64,000 bases of DNA, from contig CALNVZ010002974.1 of the NCBI GenBank assembly GCA_940671915.1, forward strand, positions 19,712,280-19,776,279, in the 5' to 3' direction. A program made the position numbers and the translations under genes. The stretch's first letter is position 1, and each line of letters starts with the position of its first letter. Positions 12,466 through 24,084 of this stretch are shown here, one piece after another. Below the pieces are notes generated by a model that was given only the letters and a program-made list of their open reading frames with translations, made no database searches and was not told the origin of the DNA. Source of the DNA: Paracentrotus lividus (lineage: Eukaryota > Echinodermata > Echinoidea > Camarodonta > Echinidae).

Positions 12466-14625
12466 TGGGCAATTCCACAGAAATCCGGACAAGGGTGCCG
12501 GAAATTCAAAATGATATTTGGTTAAAATTATTTTGATTTTCAAAAAATACATGAGTTGAAGTTTTGAGAATCAATAAAATTTTCCCGATGGCGGCCATTT
12601 TCACTTTCTAATCATACGCTGAAGTATTCCAATTTTTTTTTTGGTATAGAAAAGGTATATTAACAAGAAACTCTTTTTCATTTTCTCAACTAAACCGTTT
12701 CTGTTCCCGATAATCTTTCACATGGATAAAGTTGTTAGAGAGACACTTTATCAAATAATATTTTTAAAAAAATTTCAATTGTGACTTTGGTCAAAAACTT
12801 AGATTTAATCAACCCTCATTTCCAGTGTAACGTCAGTTTACCGAAAACATGAACTTCGTTAATTTTTCTCCACAACGGAGACAGTATCAACTATGCCAAT
12901 TAAGGTTTCTAATGTTTGACTGCATCTCATATTATCAATAGCTAAGCTTCAGATATTCAACATACAATCAAGTCAAAATTGACAACCAATTTGTGTAACG
13001 TCAGTTACCATGACCTAGTGTAACGTCAGTTACCATGATGCCATTATCTTTTCATAGAAAACAATTATAATTTGGACTCCTGTATGCATCTGAACTAATT
13101 ACCACTGCTTAAACTAACCATCTATCAATAAAAAAAGACTGCCAGTGCCAATAGTAACTTCTTCTTTAATGATTTAAGAGTTTGAAAACCATTGCAGTGT
13201 ACATTTAAGCCCCTCCAAATCTGCTTTAGATTTTCAGTTGATTATCTATTGGTGTGATCAAGGTTTCCATTGCTATATATTCTGAATTTGGAATATGAGC
13301 CTATAATTTAAATGTTATGATAAATCTAAATAAAGTTGTTAGTTGTATTTAAAAACTTCTCTCTGTAAATAAATGAAGAAAGAAAGAAAGAAAGTATGAT
13401 CATAGCTCCAATGTCTGGGCATCTGCTTAGATGTACATGTAAGCATAATTTGTGGTAGAACAAAGCACAGAACAAACACTTTACTTTAACAGGATTTCAT
13501 TTTGATGCCAAGATGAACACTAATTTTCATTAAATTTTATTACCTACACATGTAGCTTTTGAAATTCCGACATTTTATGACTGCGGATCACAACTGTACA
13601 AAATGAGTTAAACAGAAATTACTGTTGCAGTTATAAGTTTGAATTGAGGAAGAAACTGTTTAAAAGAGATTTTAAAAATCAATTCACCTATTAAAGAACT
13701 GTTTGTGTGCTGTGAGGATTTAGAATCGACAAATTGTAATAAAGGCACCTTCTTTAATAATTCTTCCAAGATTCACATGCACACACACAAAAATACATGT
13801 GTGGGACATCCTACTTGTATTAATCGATCCGAATACTATTTTTAGAGTTTCTAATGTCTTAATACTAAAATATTCCGTTGTTTATAATATATGTGATGGA
13901 ATTTAGTTCTTAAAAGTAATAAGAAATAAAATTTTCAAAATATTCTGTACAAACCCTATAGGAAATATATGTGTAAAGCTGTCATGGTCACAGTATTGTT
14001 TAACTGAATATTAACTGAATAAGAGGAAAATGATTACATCACTCCTTATTTTGCCAATCTGTTGCCTAGAACATAGGTATGATATCATATCAAACACATA
14101 ATCCTCAGAAGCCTGGAACACAAAATATTTGATCCAATTCAAAATTGGGATTTTACATTGTAAAGTCTATAGAAGATGTAAGGGTAACGTCAGTTACGTA
14201 ACGTCAGTTACGTAACGTCAGTTACGTAACGTCAGTTACCAACATGTCTTCACAAAAGTTTCCCCAGCGTAAACAAAAATTATGAAAATCTCTCCTTAGT
14301 TTGCAAATCTGTTCATAAGGACCTAGGTATGATGTCATGTAAGACTCATCATTATGACATGTCATGGACATGAGATATTGAGATTTGATCAAACACCATG
14401 ATTTTGCATGTCCGTTTTCTGTAACGTCAGTTACCGACACGTTTTTGCTTAGCGTTTCAATGGAAATAATGTTTAAGTGGAATTTTTAGACAAAACTTCT
14501 TCCTTAACACTTACTTATTTAGGTATATTAATTTGTAGACCCACATATCTTATTTATGTAACTGCAGTACAAACAATGTAGAAAATTCTGGTCGTGTGTA
14601 ACGTCAGTTACCGTGGAATTGCCCA
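12466..14625. mobile_element. Nested 2.16-kb TA-target element carrying a 14-bp motif array
   Basis: The ends TGGGCAATTCCAC and GTGGAATTGCCCA are perfect 13-bp inverted repeats, flanked by TA on both sides, as for Tc1/mariner-type insertions. It lies inside the long-TIR element 12307-14965. No transposase frame is visible. The interior carries nine copies of GTAACGTCAGTTAC (one slightly altered), all in the same orientation. A partly duplicated block also appears at about 14020-14180 and 14280-14435. Confidence 0.8.
14184..14239 (+). repeat. Four tandem copies of a 14-bp motif GTAACGTCAGTTAC
   Basis: Units start at 14184, 14198, 14212 and 14226 with exact 14-bp spacing. Single further copies start at 12827 (one base inserted), 12995, 13020, 14421 and 14598, all on the same strand. 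Each unit has inverted GTAAC/GTTAC arms around GTCA and contains an ACGTCA core like an ATF/CREB half-site. A role as transposase or host-factor binding site is inference. Confidence 0.85.
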
Positions 14626-15159
14626 TATGTGTTTATGTAATGTAAATTCTATAAAGTATCATTTTTGTCAGAAAAAATATTATTTATTTCACCTGTGCGG
14701 TTGATATATCATCAAACGTAGGTACATATACATGCCTCTATCTAGTCAACCCATTGCGTAAACCATGAAAAAAAGATAAATTAATGGAATTCGCATACAC
14801 AATACATGGGAAAGCTGCTCGCATGTGACGTCACAGAATCAAAACTTTAAATATTCATAAGTTCACTATTTTAGGGTCGATTTTCTTAAAACTTTCACTC
14901 ATATTTTTCTTTTATTTTTCTGCATTTTTTAAAACCAATTAAATTCTAGAGTGAACTTCCTTTTTCAGCTCTACTACCTAACATTAAACTTCCACAAAAA
15001 AGCACAATATGTGCATGAGGGAATAGGGCTTAGGTTTGAGGCTCATGCAGTGCTTTTAAATTCAATGCGCTATTTTGAAGCAAAACTGGAAAACCAACTC
15101 AGCTTTGGAAATAAGCTCAATATGCTTTGGGCTGAGATTTCGCTCAATTTGTCGCACTA

Positions 15160-15275
15160 TTTGGAAGTAAAAGCCTGATAATCTCAGACAGGGCTAATTC
15201 ATTGGATCCGAAATAGTACACTATTTACCAGGCACGTGCTAGTGAAGCATCGCCTTATGGTTAAAGCGACAGAAG
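15160..15275. repeat. Dispersed repeat, related copy at 58470-58590
   Basis: Shared words in the same order are AAAGCCTGAT, then AATTCATTGGATC(C/A)GAAATAGT, then GTGC/GGGCTA..AGT. No element ends could be defined, so this is probably a fragment of a longer dispersed family. Confidence 0.4.
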
Positions 15276-15279
15276 GACA

Positions 15280-16017
15280 TTAACCATGTTATAAGTAAAT
15301 CCCTCATGGCACTTGATCAACCCACGTTGATCTGCACAAATACTGCATTTACAACAAGATGACAACTCTTATCACAAATCCAATCTTTTTAAAAAGCGAT
15401 ATATCCCAAACATGTTACAATTATCAAATACCCCACGAGTATCCTAAATAAATACAAAAGTCTAATTCACAATCCCCCTTCCAATCAATGTGTAATCCTG
15501 AACTACAATGAAAAGATTACAGAAACCTGTCTGGAACGCTGATTTATATCGCTCCAAATCAATCGTCATTTGTAATTCTTAACCCCTGTATTATTATCTG
15601 CCCACCAAAATACTTTTCTACACCCACTTCAGCGCCTTTTCAATAAGATTAAAATGATTGCCTGCAGACATACATACATCCACCTCCCTGCTTGTAACAA
15701 AGAGATTAGCCTACTTATAGAAAAGTGTGTTGTAATCTTACAAGAAGTTACACTTTGGAAATGTCCAAACAAATTTAATTCCAAGGATTATCCCAGAGAA
15801 ATTCTGATTTAACATAGAACATCCTATGTAATAAGTTTTATTCATCCTTTTCAAAGAGATTATGTGAAAAATTACCACGGCTCTTTATTCCTGTATATTC
15901 AAGTTGCAAAGAGCAATCACATTTATAACTGTTTACTTAAATTCAACACAAGATAGACCTTGGATGGGTAGGCTATTCAATTGGAACAGTCCATGTAAAA
16001 ATGTATTTACTCTCTTA
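15280..16017. other. AT-rich DNA without recognised genes
   Basis: Nothing beyond AT-rich unique sequence was seen; the small frames lack any motif. Confidence 0.5.
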
Positions 16018-16263
16018 GGGTGGTATCTCACTTCGCGGAGATGTCTCCGCAACAGAATAGAAAATTTCATCTTTGTGACGGATAAAAAGTATTAGAGACG
16101 TCTTCGATATCGACAATTAATGAGAAAAAAAAGGCTGAAGTAGTCCCCAATCCGTCTCTGAAACTCAGGAGACGTCTTCAAGACGTCTTTGCTACTTTTT
16201 ATTCGCGGAGAAGCAATTTTCTATTCCGTCGCAGAGACGTCTCCGCGAAGTGAGATACCACCC
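16018..16263. mobile_element. 246-bp MITE with TTA target duplication (copy 2)
   Basis: Left end GGGTGGTATCTCACTTCGCG and right end CGCGAAGTGAGATACCACCC are near-perfect inverted repeats extending about 45 bp. They are flanked by TTA on both sides, the target type of PIF/Harbinger elements. The interior contains GAGACGTCTC-type palindromes. Related, more decayed copies lie at 59-310 and 20228-20343. It is non-coding. Confidence 0.88.
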
Positions 16264-16264
16264 T

Positions 16265-16515
16265 TAATGTAAGACGAGTGGAAAGAGTGGAAAAAGGAGT
16301 GAAGGGAGTGAAATGGTGGACAACACATTAAAATTTCAATCTAAAACGAGTGTGGAAGTGAATTGCCTATCTCTGTTTAGATTAGAAACTAGTTATCCAA
16401 ATAACTACTTTCACTCCTCTCAGAGTGGTTTTCCACTCAATAGCATGTTGTCCACCGTTTAACTCCTTTAAAGAGTGGAAATTCACTCATTTACATTTAG
16501 AGTTTTAGTGTAAGG
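16265..16515. repeat. Fold-back repeat with AGTGGAAA subrepeats
   Basis: The left half has GAGTGGAAAGAGTGGAAA...GGTGGACAACA and the right half has TGTTGTCCACC...AAGAGTGGAAATTCACTC, so parts of the halves are inverted copies. It directly follows the MITE at 16018-16263. Ends and target duplication are not clear. Confidence 0.5.
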
Positions 16516-16588
16516 TGAAAAGTTCCCTCGGCACATTTTACAGGTACCTGTGTACTCATCAAACAAATTCATTTGTTATGAAGATGCA

Positions 16589-16752
16589 GAAAAACACTTT
16601 TAATACTTCTTACTTAGTAATCTTATGCCATACAACACCACCATAATGTTTATTAGATAATGAGAGTAAGAAAACACTTTTTAATACTTCTTACTTAGTA
16701 ATCTTACACAATTCAACACCACCATCATGTTTATTAGATAATAAGAGTGAAG
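16589..16752. repeat. Tandem duplication, period 81 bp
   Basis: Two copies share TAATACTTCTTACTTAGTAA and TGTTTATTAGATAAT, starting near 16590 and 16671, with few differences. The pair lies in AT-rich DNA with no coding context. Confidence 0.85.
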
Positions 16753-18330
16753 TGCAGGTACTTCAAGGTAAAGATGAATTTTTATCTAAACCTCAAAGTT
16801 AGAGAACTCCTTCCAGGGGGTTTCTCGTCTTATGAAACCAAGCTCCTGTGTGGTCCCGTATGCTTATTTACATTTTGCCATGATATTACTATCCTATATT
16901 TACATTAAATGACAGCTACAATATACACACCAAGGTTTGCTGATGGGGACAGGAGTGTCGTCAAATACAAAACAGGGAGGATCATGGGATACCTCAAGGT
17001 GATACAAACAATCCTGAACCCAAATACCACTTCTCTGTTGGTATCATGATGATAGCAATTGATGTAAACATGGAAAGTATGGGATGATGATATCATCCAT
17101 GATTAGGGGGGGGGGGAGGAGGGTGTCACAAAACCTTCCCCTTCTTCTCTTCTTTTTTCTTGGATTCCTCCAGTTTGGGGAACTGCGTTTGGTGCACACG
17201 TAGATATATCAAATACACCTCTTACAATTCTGTAGGCTTACTTATTTCATGAATAAACACATTTCTCCCACTTTTGGCAGACATATACAATTTTTTTTTA
17301 TAGCGAATTTCATGAAAAATATCTATGATGTTCTAACCAATTTACCTATTTTGAATACAATTCTCTTTTCCCTGTACTACACAAACGATAGGTAAGACAA
17401 TTTCTGGATGGATACGCCTTTGGATATCCAATGAGGGAGACTCAAAAAAGGGGTTGTTTTGAACAGCTGTAAGAAACAGACTTACTGGAGGAGGAGAAAT
17501 GAAGTTGAATCAGATATAAAAGGAGAAATATATTAATATTCTATCATCAATGCCATAAAACTAACTCCCTCTGGACAGAACCAGTTGGTTGTATTTCGAA
17601 GCAGAGCTGAAAACTGATGACTTCCGATTCCTAAAGATTCCTAAACCTAACATCAGATCAACCATGAAATTGGCCAGCGTTTCAACACCTCATAAACGAC
17701 CGCAAAAACAAATATTCTTCCAAGCTTTTACAAAAACACCAATAGATTTAAATGGCAATCGTATAGCACCTTATGAGACCATTAATAATACAATTCCATG
17801 AGATTTGTAATAATTTGTTCCTGGCATGACCTATTTTGGGGAGCTGCTGGGTAGGTTTGAACTCCAGTATGGATAGGAATTCCTGAAAAAAGGTGATGAA
17901 TGTGAGTTAGATGAAAGGGTTTAATATTGCATTAAATTGATACTTCATGGTGTGATGATTCTATTGAAGGGTGTACAGACACCCATTGGGGGTGTATACC
18001 TTGCCCCCTTATTGAACCCACTTGATACCCATTCATACCAAATTTCATTCCAATAGCACATTCTCTCACAATAACACTATAATTCTACAAGCTAATACCA
18101 GTACGAAGCAACTATGTTAGTGGTAATCTCCAATTTCAGTAAGGAAAGAAAATACAAAATCGATGGATTTAAACCAAGCTTATGGATGTTTGATTCAATT
18201 AATTTATAAATATATGGGAAAAAGACAACAGTAAATAATGCCTCCAGTTAGACTTCGTCGCGGAGGCATAAAAATACAAAGACAGCCACACAAGCCTAAT
18301 TTTTTTAATTTCATAATCTGACAGTCTTTA
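16753..18330. other. Intronic DNA; G-run and small inverted repeat
   Basis: It contains a poly-G run at 17106-17115 and a short inverted repeat GCCTCC...GGAGGC at 18240-18267. A pyrimidine-rich tract and AG near 17885 (minus) precede a short open frame but the donor is weak, so no exon is called. Confidence 0.45.
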
Positions 18331-18334
18331 ATCA

Positions 18335-18515
18335 TCGTAGTATATTGGGAACACATTATAAAGAAGTCTGATATGAGATTATTTTTATAACAAGTAAATT
18401 TTGCTGGTCCAAGCTCTGCATCTTTAACTGTTGTTTTTCTTCTTCATATACATATATTCCTGCTATAACAGGGTAATTTCCATGGTCCCCACTGTATCTG
18501 TACACCTCTTCAGAT
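18335..18515. mobile_element. Remnant of a pogo/Tigger-like MITE (copy 1)
   Basis: The words ACATTATAAAGAAGTCTGAT, TTTTGCTGGTCCAAGCTCT and GGTAATTTCCATGG match, in the same order, the copy at 36495-36680. The 'cattataaagaggtc...ataacaag' pattern resembles Tigger-type termini. The class assignment is tentative because the ends are decayed. Confidence 0.45.
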
Positions 18516-19014
18516 GAGAGAAGACTAGACTAGAGAACAGGAGGTTCTCTCATATTAGTCCTGGTGTAGGTTGCAATCTTTCATCCCGAACTCTCTCATC
18601 ACCGCATTCCAGGCTGGGGATCTAGGCTATATAACTTCCATATTGATAAGCCTTAAAGAGATTTAAGAACAAGTTCTAACTTAAATCCGCTTTTTAAATT
18701 CACAAAATATGAAAATCAAGTGAATGTAATCATTTCATAATTGAATTAAAAGAAGTTTTAATTACGCCATATTAGGCCTGGATAATATGAGCATTGTCTA
18801 TTTTATGGAATTAATGACACATACTTTGAGGTAATAATTATAATTGTGAGTAAAATTGTTTCACATCTTCTCTGAATCAATTTGATAGTAAATCCTGTAT
18901 CATGTGAAAACATTACATTTATTTGATATGTATAAAATTGCATTCTAGGGCATAACCAATCCAAGTTTGTGTTACAAAATGAACACTAGATCTTCTTGCC
19001 ACGGTTAACAGCAA

Positions 19015-19090
19015 TGAAACTTAAGATATTTGTGAGTGGCTCTGCAGGGAGATGAAACTTAAGATATTTGTGAGTGGCTCTGCAGGGAGA
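19015..19090. repeat. Recent tandem duplication, 2 x 38 bp
   Basis: Two adjacent, essentially identical 38-bp units contain CTTAAGATATTTGTGAGTGG and CTCTGCAGGGAGATG. Identity between the copies suggests a recent event or an assembly artefact. Confidence 0.92.
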
Positions 19091-19203
19091 TGGTGCTTAT
19101 TCCTTTAAAGTCGGTCCAGATGTGATATCCTATCAATGTATAGGGTGTTCAGAAAAATGTCCCCCACCAATATCTTATCCATTAGAAAGGGCCTATGCCA
19201 GAC

Positions 19204-19340
19204 ACTAGCGGATCCAGGCGGTGGCGCAGGGAAGGCCCCCCATATAATTTGAAAATCACGTATTGACTGTACATGTTAAAATCAGAAATTTCGGCGGCAT
19301 CCCCCTATCCTGAAATCCTGGATCTGCCACCGCCAGGTAT
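19204..19340. mobile_element. Possible hAT-like MITE ('GCGGATCCAGG' end)
   Basis: Left ACTAGCGGATCCAGGCGGTG and right CCTGGATCTGCCACCGCCAGG are partly inverted counterparts around a GGCCCCCC/GGGGGAT interior. The terminal word resembles the common metazoan hAT MITE end CAGTGGCGGATCCAGG. No clear 8-bp duplication was read. Confidence 0.4.
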
Positions 19341-20227
19341 CTAGACGTATAATACTGCTAACACTTCAAATTTTTAAACTGACCAGCCTCAAAATGTATT
19401 TGTAGGTTCTTATTCACACTGCATCGACAAGCATGTATGCATTAGAATTCATGGGGCATTTGCACATTTTAAAATCTACGCTTGCCAATCTTGACACAAA
19501 ATCTGCGAGAATTAATCGCCAATCTTTCAGAATTTACAATATATAGGATAACAATGAAAGACAAGGCAATTGGCTTTATAAGGATATTTGATAATAAATG
19601 TTAATAAGATCTTGTTTGACAGAGCCATTGTTGATTTTTATTAAACACCTTGTACAACATTACAACCCAGCTTGGTAGCTAGCTAAGGCAGAACCCCTGA
19701 CTCTTGGTCGGAAAACCCACTCCAATGCTGACATATGGAAGCAATTTCCACCATAATATTATTTCTGGAGTAATCTTAGAAGGCGTATACCATGAGTGGG
19801 AAATACATTTTTTTCAGTGATGATAGTCTAAAAATTGTTTGGTTTGTTGCGGAGTGGGCGCATGTAGAAGTGGGATTTTGATTGGGTTGATAAGGTCATT
19901 TGCTCATATTTTCTATCAATTATACAACGTCATGACAGCCTCGCAGCCAGTTTATTCTTAATGTCTTCATAAAAACATCTTGTTATGCCCACATGCATGT
20001 ATACTACTATGAATTTAATTGTTTTTTGAGAGATGTCCATAAACATGTCACTAAAATCTTGTCAATAACATTATGTTATCTAAGTAAGATGTAGAGTCAT
20101 TGGTTACATGCATCACAACATGGTCTATAAGTAAAAATGAATGTCCCAGCCAAGCCATTTATAGGTATAACCTAAATAACTTATATTTGTCAAATTCAGG
20201 ACTGTGTTTCACCAAGTCTTTCTAAAT

Positions 20228-20343
20228 GTGGTATCTCACCTTGCGGAGACAGATTTGGGACTACTTTGAGCCAGTTGTGAAATTTGTTGCAGAGACGTCT
20301 CTGTGACGGAAAAAAAAGTTTTGGAGATGTCTCCGTGACCCTA
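20228..20343. mobile_element. Truncated copy 3 of the GGTATCTC MITE family
   Basis: It begins GTGGTATCTCACCTTGCGGAG and contains GCAGAGACGTCTCTGTGACGG, as in the 16018 copy. The right terminus is missing, and a different element begins about 20 bp further on. Confidence 0.65.
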
Positions 20344-20364
20344 TTTTCTATACATCTTGCAATT

Positions 20365-20780
20365 GGGATGCGTCCATAGTCGATTTTCAAATGTAAAAAT
20401 AAACATGAATTTTGATACAAAAAGCAATTACGAAACACACATTATACCAAAACAACAGTTGCGTTCATGGTTACAATTTCCAGTCGTAAATATAAAGGTC
20501 TTTCAAGTCTCTATTCTCAGGAAAGTTTAAACATAAAAAAAGTTGCATTTTAAAAGACGATCAGCTGGCTTTTTTACGCCCTTCATGTCCTCGAGCATTG
20601 AGAATGCAAGCTGCAATGAAGTTAGTTTTTGTGATCATACGATCCACATATAATCAGCTTTAAATTTTCAACCATGATCGAAGTATCGATGATCATAATT
20701 GTGTGTGTGTTTTATAATCGCATTTTGTATCATGATTCATGTTGATCTTTAAATTTGAAAATCGACCATGAACGCACCCT
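20365..20780. mobile_element. Diverged member of the 24987/34367 long-TIR family
   Basis: Left GGGATGCGTCCATAGTCGAT and right ATCGACCATGAACGCACCC are inverted. The interior words (GCATTTTGTATCATGATTCATG, AAAGCAATTACGAAAC) match the two well-preserved copies at 24987 and 34367. It is non-coding and older than those two. Confidence 0.65.
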
Positions 20781-21455
20781 TGGAAAGCTATAATAATAGT
20801 TGCACACTGCTCATGAGTCATTCATAAACATACCGCCATTATCACATCCAATTAACAGCAATTGTCAAAGCCAGCTGTGGAGAGACCTGAACCTTTACAT
20901 CGCTCAAGACCGGAAATTCCTACAATGAGGCGGGAATGCCATTATAGCACTCATTATCACCAGTCTAGACGAATACCTGAGAGCAATTACGGCCATATCT
21001 CATGAAAAATGATTATAGATTTAAACTAATTGCTTCTATTTAGGTCCAAAGCATTCAAAAGTGATTATGGATTGCCAAATCATTTAAAAGTAATTATGAA
21101 TTGAGTAATCAGACCAAATTGGCACCCCAGACCAAACAAGGACAAGGGATAAGCCTTGTGGAATAGAGTGGTATTCCATATGAAAAGGAAATGTTTTTAT
21201 CATAGTTATGTCACCTGATTAAACTCATTTCTGATTGTGGTTTGTTGTGAGCACCAAATTCAGGAAACCTCTCAATTTAATCCTCAATTATTTACAATCA
21301 AATGAAATAATTTCTCTGCTGCTGCCAAATATGTTTCTCTCTGTGTTTGAACAAAAACATATTAAATTATAAATTTTCTATCTAAAATTAGGCAATCAGA
21401 AAAATGTATTTCAATTGAAGTTTAACCACTGGTATTTTATAATGGATGAATGTAA

Positions 21456-22300
21456 AGGGCCTGCCCCACAGAAGACGATCGTTGTGGCGACAACCTACGA
21501 ACTACTTTTTAGTACCCATCGCCTAAATGCGCAGGTCCAATCGCCTATCAGATCGTGAATTATCGCGTCTGTCGCCAACAAATAAGTAGCAAAATTCTGT
21601 TCGCCGCTTGTTTCTCAACAAGTTAAACAATAGCCGGCGTCAGTTGGGTTGACGTCAATGCCCGTAGCCTGTCTTCTCTTGTCGCGACAATGTGCTATCG
21701 TAGATTGTCGCCTGATAGAACATGTTTAGCAGAGCAGAACGACGGCCAGTTGTAGGTTGCCGCACTACAGCGTACGTTGCACGCATCGCTGAACCAAACG
21801 GCAAGTGAAATTTAAGCCGCTACGACCTTTGCCGCCAACTACAATCACCAAAATCAGGTTCGGCCTCCCATTCAGATACTGTACAGTCGCCGCAAATTTT
21901 TGAAATTTTCAAAAATCACTCACGACCCAAATTATAATGCGCGACTGAGGGGACAATCACGAACCTAAAGGCGACAGGCCGCCATCAGGTAGAAAACACT
22001 TGATCGCCTGTGTCAGTCGCAAGGATCGCCACAGTGCTCTAGTTCGTATTTTGGTTGATTTTAAGCTGCGACAAGAGAAGTCGAGCCGCGAGATGCGCGA
22101 AGGTCGAGGCTATTGTATTATCAGATACAAGCTATTGTTCGTCTATTGTTTGCGTGGAAGCAAGTCGTTGTCGTAGCCTATCGTAGACAGAGTCGTAGAT
22201 ATGTATTATCTTCGGTCACCTACGATTCTGACATGATTCTGGCAGGTTCTAACATGTATAGGTTGTCGCCACAACGATCGCCTTCTGTGGGACAGGCCCT
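21456..22300. mobile_element. 845-bp TIR element with TAA target duplication
   Basis: Left AGGGCCTGCCCCACAGAAG and right (reverse complement AGGGCCTGTCCCACAGAAGG) extend as inverted repeats for about 45 bp through CGATCGTTGTGGCGACAACCTA, written here in part. TAA flanks both ends, as in PIF/Harbinger insertions. The interior is much more CpG-rich than the surroundings and full of repeated 'gtcgcc/ggcgac' words. It carries only short open frames with no transposase motif. Confidence 0.88.
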
Positions 22301-22303
22301 TAA

Positions 22304-23936
22304 CTGTATACAAGGTCACCAAACGTTTAGAGGGTAAGGACCGGTTCGGAAATAAGCCCTTTTTGGTTTTCATGGGCCCTCTTGTCAAGGTTTCTGCGTC
22401 AAATTTTATTGTAACTTATTTGAATGATATCAGACGAATAACATGAATTCCAATCAAATAAGATGCTCCTCTTAAGTCATGAAACACTTCAGTTAATTCT
22501 CACAGGAGATCATTCAGGAAATAAGGCAATAGGTTAGATATAACAGAATGGAAAAGACCACCTCTGGGACTTTAATAATCCTCATCGATAAACAGAGACG
22601 CTGGAGAAGAAAGCTTGACAACACCACAGCAATGCTCCTAAATGTGAGTTAGGTGTAAGTACTGCAATACACACCACTTTAGAAGGAGGAATAAAAGAAG
22701 TAGCTTAATCAAACTCATTCAACCAATCCCTGAAGACGGGACGGACTGACAACTGAACAAAGATGAGGGTTAATTTTATTGCCTTGAAAGAATTTCGACT
22801 GATCACCGTCTTCCTCCAAAATACCCCCTTTGAATGCGGCTCGACTCAACCATATATGCAGAGCACATACATGTACATCCAAGGAGGGGGAAAAAAAAGG
22901 ATAAAAATCTGGCAGCTCACTTAGAAAATATAAGTGTAGGCCTAGCTTACTGAGATTATTTTTCATTTATTAAATAACCATGGATTTGACCGACAGCCCA
23001 GATTTGAATTAAAGAATCATTTTCTAAGTCACAGGAATTGAATTATTGTCAATTGCATTTGCAAGCTTAGCAGTACAAATGTGAATGTGTCAGAATGTAC
23101 CCTATTGTATCCATATCCAAATCTCCAATTGGAATTTAAATTTTTGAAACAGCCTTTCTCTCACGCGAACCTACGATTCACACCTTGGTCGTCCACTGTC
23201 GTCTAAATTAAAGAGCCCCCTATGGCTAGACAAAGTCCAGCTGACATCGTGAAGCAGGTTCAATTCTAGCTCCATGATATCCCATCCCTCTTTCCTTCCT
23301 AATCAAGTATATCCTATAATAGCAACTGTTTGGTCATGCAATTCACCTCGTAAAGGTTGACACACGCAAATACAAAACTTCCTCAAGAGAAGAACGAGAG
23401 TCAATAACGCTGGAATTCAATTTGTATGCGAAGGTCGCAGGAAATTTTGGCATCACATACGTGACAGTGGCACATGTTATTTTTCTTGCAAATCCACTAT
23501 CTTTTGTTACCTGCCTTCACAAAAATATGTTTTTCTTCTTCGGAATAACTTTCTTTGAACCTGATTTATATTTTATTCATTCATAAATTCATTTTTCTTT
23601 CCTGGTTCATAATTGAATCCATATTTCAAAGTCAACACAGTGTGATTTTGAAAAGCATTCATTGCATTGTCAGAATTTGTTATGCTTGCTGAAAAGCGAA
23701 TTGGTGACGCAAAGTACCAATTTTAAGAAGTTAAACTTGATTATTTTAAAAAAATCCTCCTTTTTAACAAGAAAATGGTTTCATCTGAAGTGGTATACTA
23801 TTACTAACTTTCTCCCAATATTCTTGTTAATTTTTGCATATATGTCAATTCAATTTGCAATACAGAACACTTCTCACTCAGCAATCACTTGCCTGACATG
23901 TGTCGGGAAGGTGTATAGTGCAAACTTTATAATTCA
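22304..23936. other. Mostly unique AT-rich DNA
   Basis: No convincing exon. A GTTCAATTC word near 23253 recalls a tRNA B-box but has no usable A-box partner. Open frames up to 118 codons (23662-24018, plus) are AT-driven and lack motifs. Confidence 0.45.
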
Positions 23937-24084
23937 CAACAGGCGGTATGAATGGTCAATTTGTAATTTAGACTTTAGGTATAATCATGCATGGGTCACT
24001 AAATGGCTACATTTATAACAGGTGGCATAAATGGTCAATTAGTAGTTTGTACTTTTAATTACGCATGGGTCACTAAATGACCAC
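23937..24084. repeat. Tandem duplication, period about 79 bp
   Basis: Two diverged copies share AACAGG(C/T)GG, AATGGTCAATT and GCATGGGTCACTAAATG. It is non-coding. Confidence 0.8.

Larger units (their letters stand above)
12307..14965. mobile_element. Older long-TIR element, interrupted by a nested insertion
   Basis: The left arm (12307-12465) starts AAAGGGAAAGTTCAC. It continues through AATGCAGAAAAATAAA, TATGAGTGAAGGTTT and CTGTGACGTCATATGCGAGC. The right arm (about 14800-14965) carries the reverse complement of the same words in the same order. The arms are about 160 bp with some divergence. The element is non-coding. The 2.16-kb element at 12466-14625 interrupts it just inside the left arm, so the host element is the older of the two. 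The outer target duplication is not clear. Confidence 0.8.

Noticed and set aside
14184..14239. Regular 14-bp repeat resembling a CRISPR-like array
   Set aside because: The units are directly adjacent with no spacers and sit in a eukaryotic transposon.
14951..15178. 75-codon plus frame next to the long-TIR element
   Set aside because: It belongs to a dispersed repeat region with no motif or splice context.
17822..17890. Possible minus exon with a TTTTTTCAG acceptor
   Set aside because: The only donor is a weak GTCATG, and the peptide matches nothing.
23245..23265. GGTTCAATTCTAG as a tRNA B-box
   Set aside because: No convincing A-box upstream.
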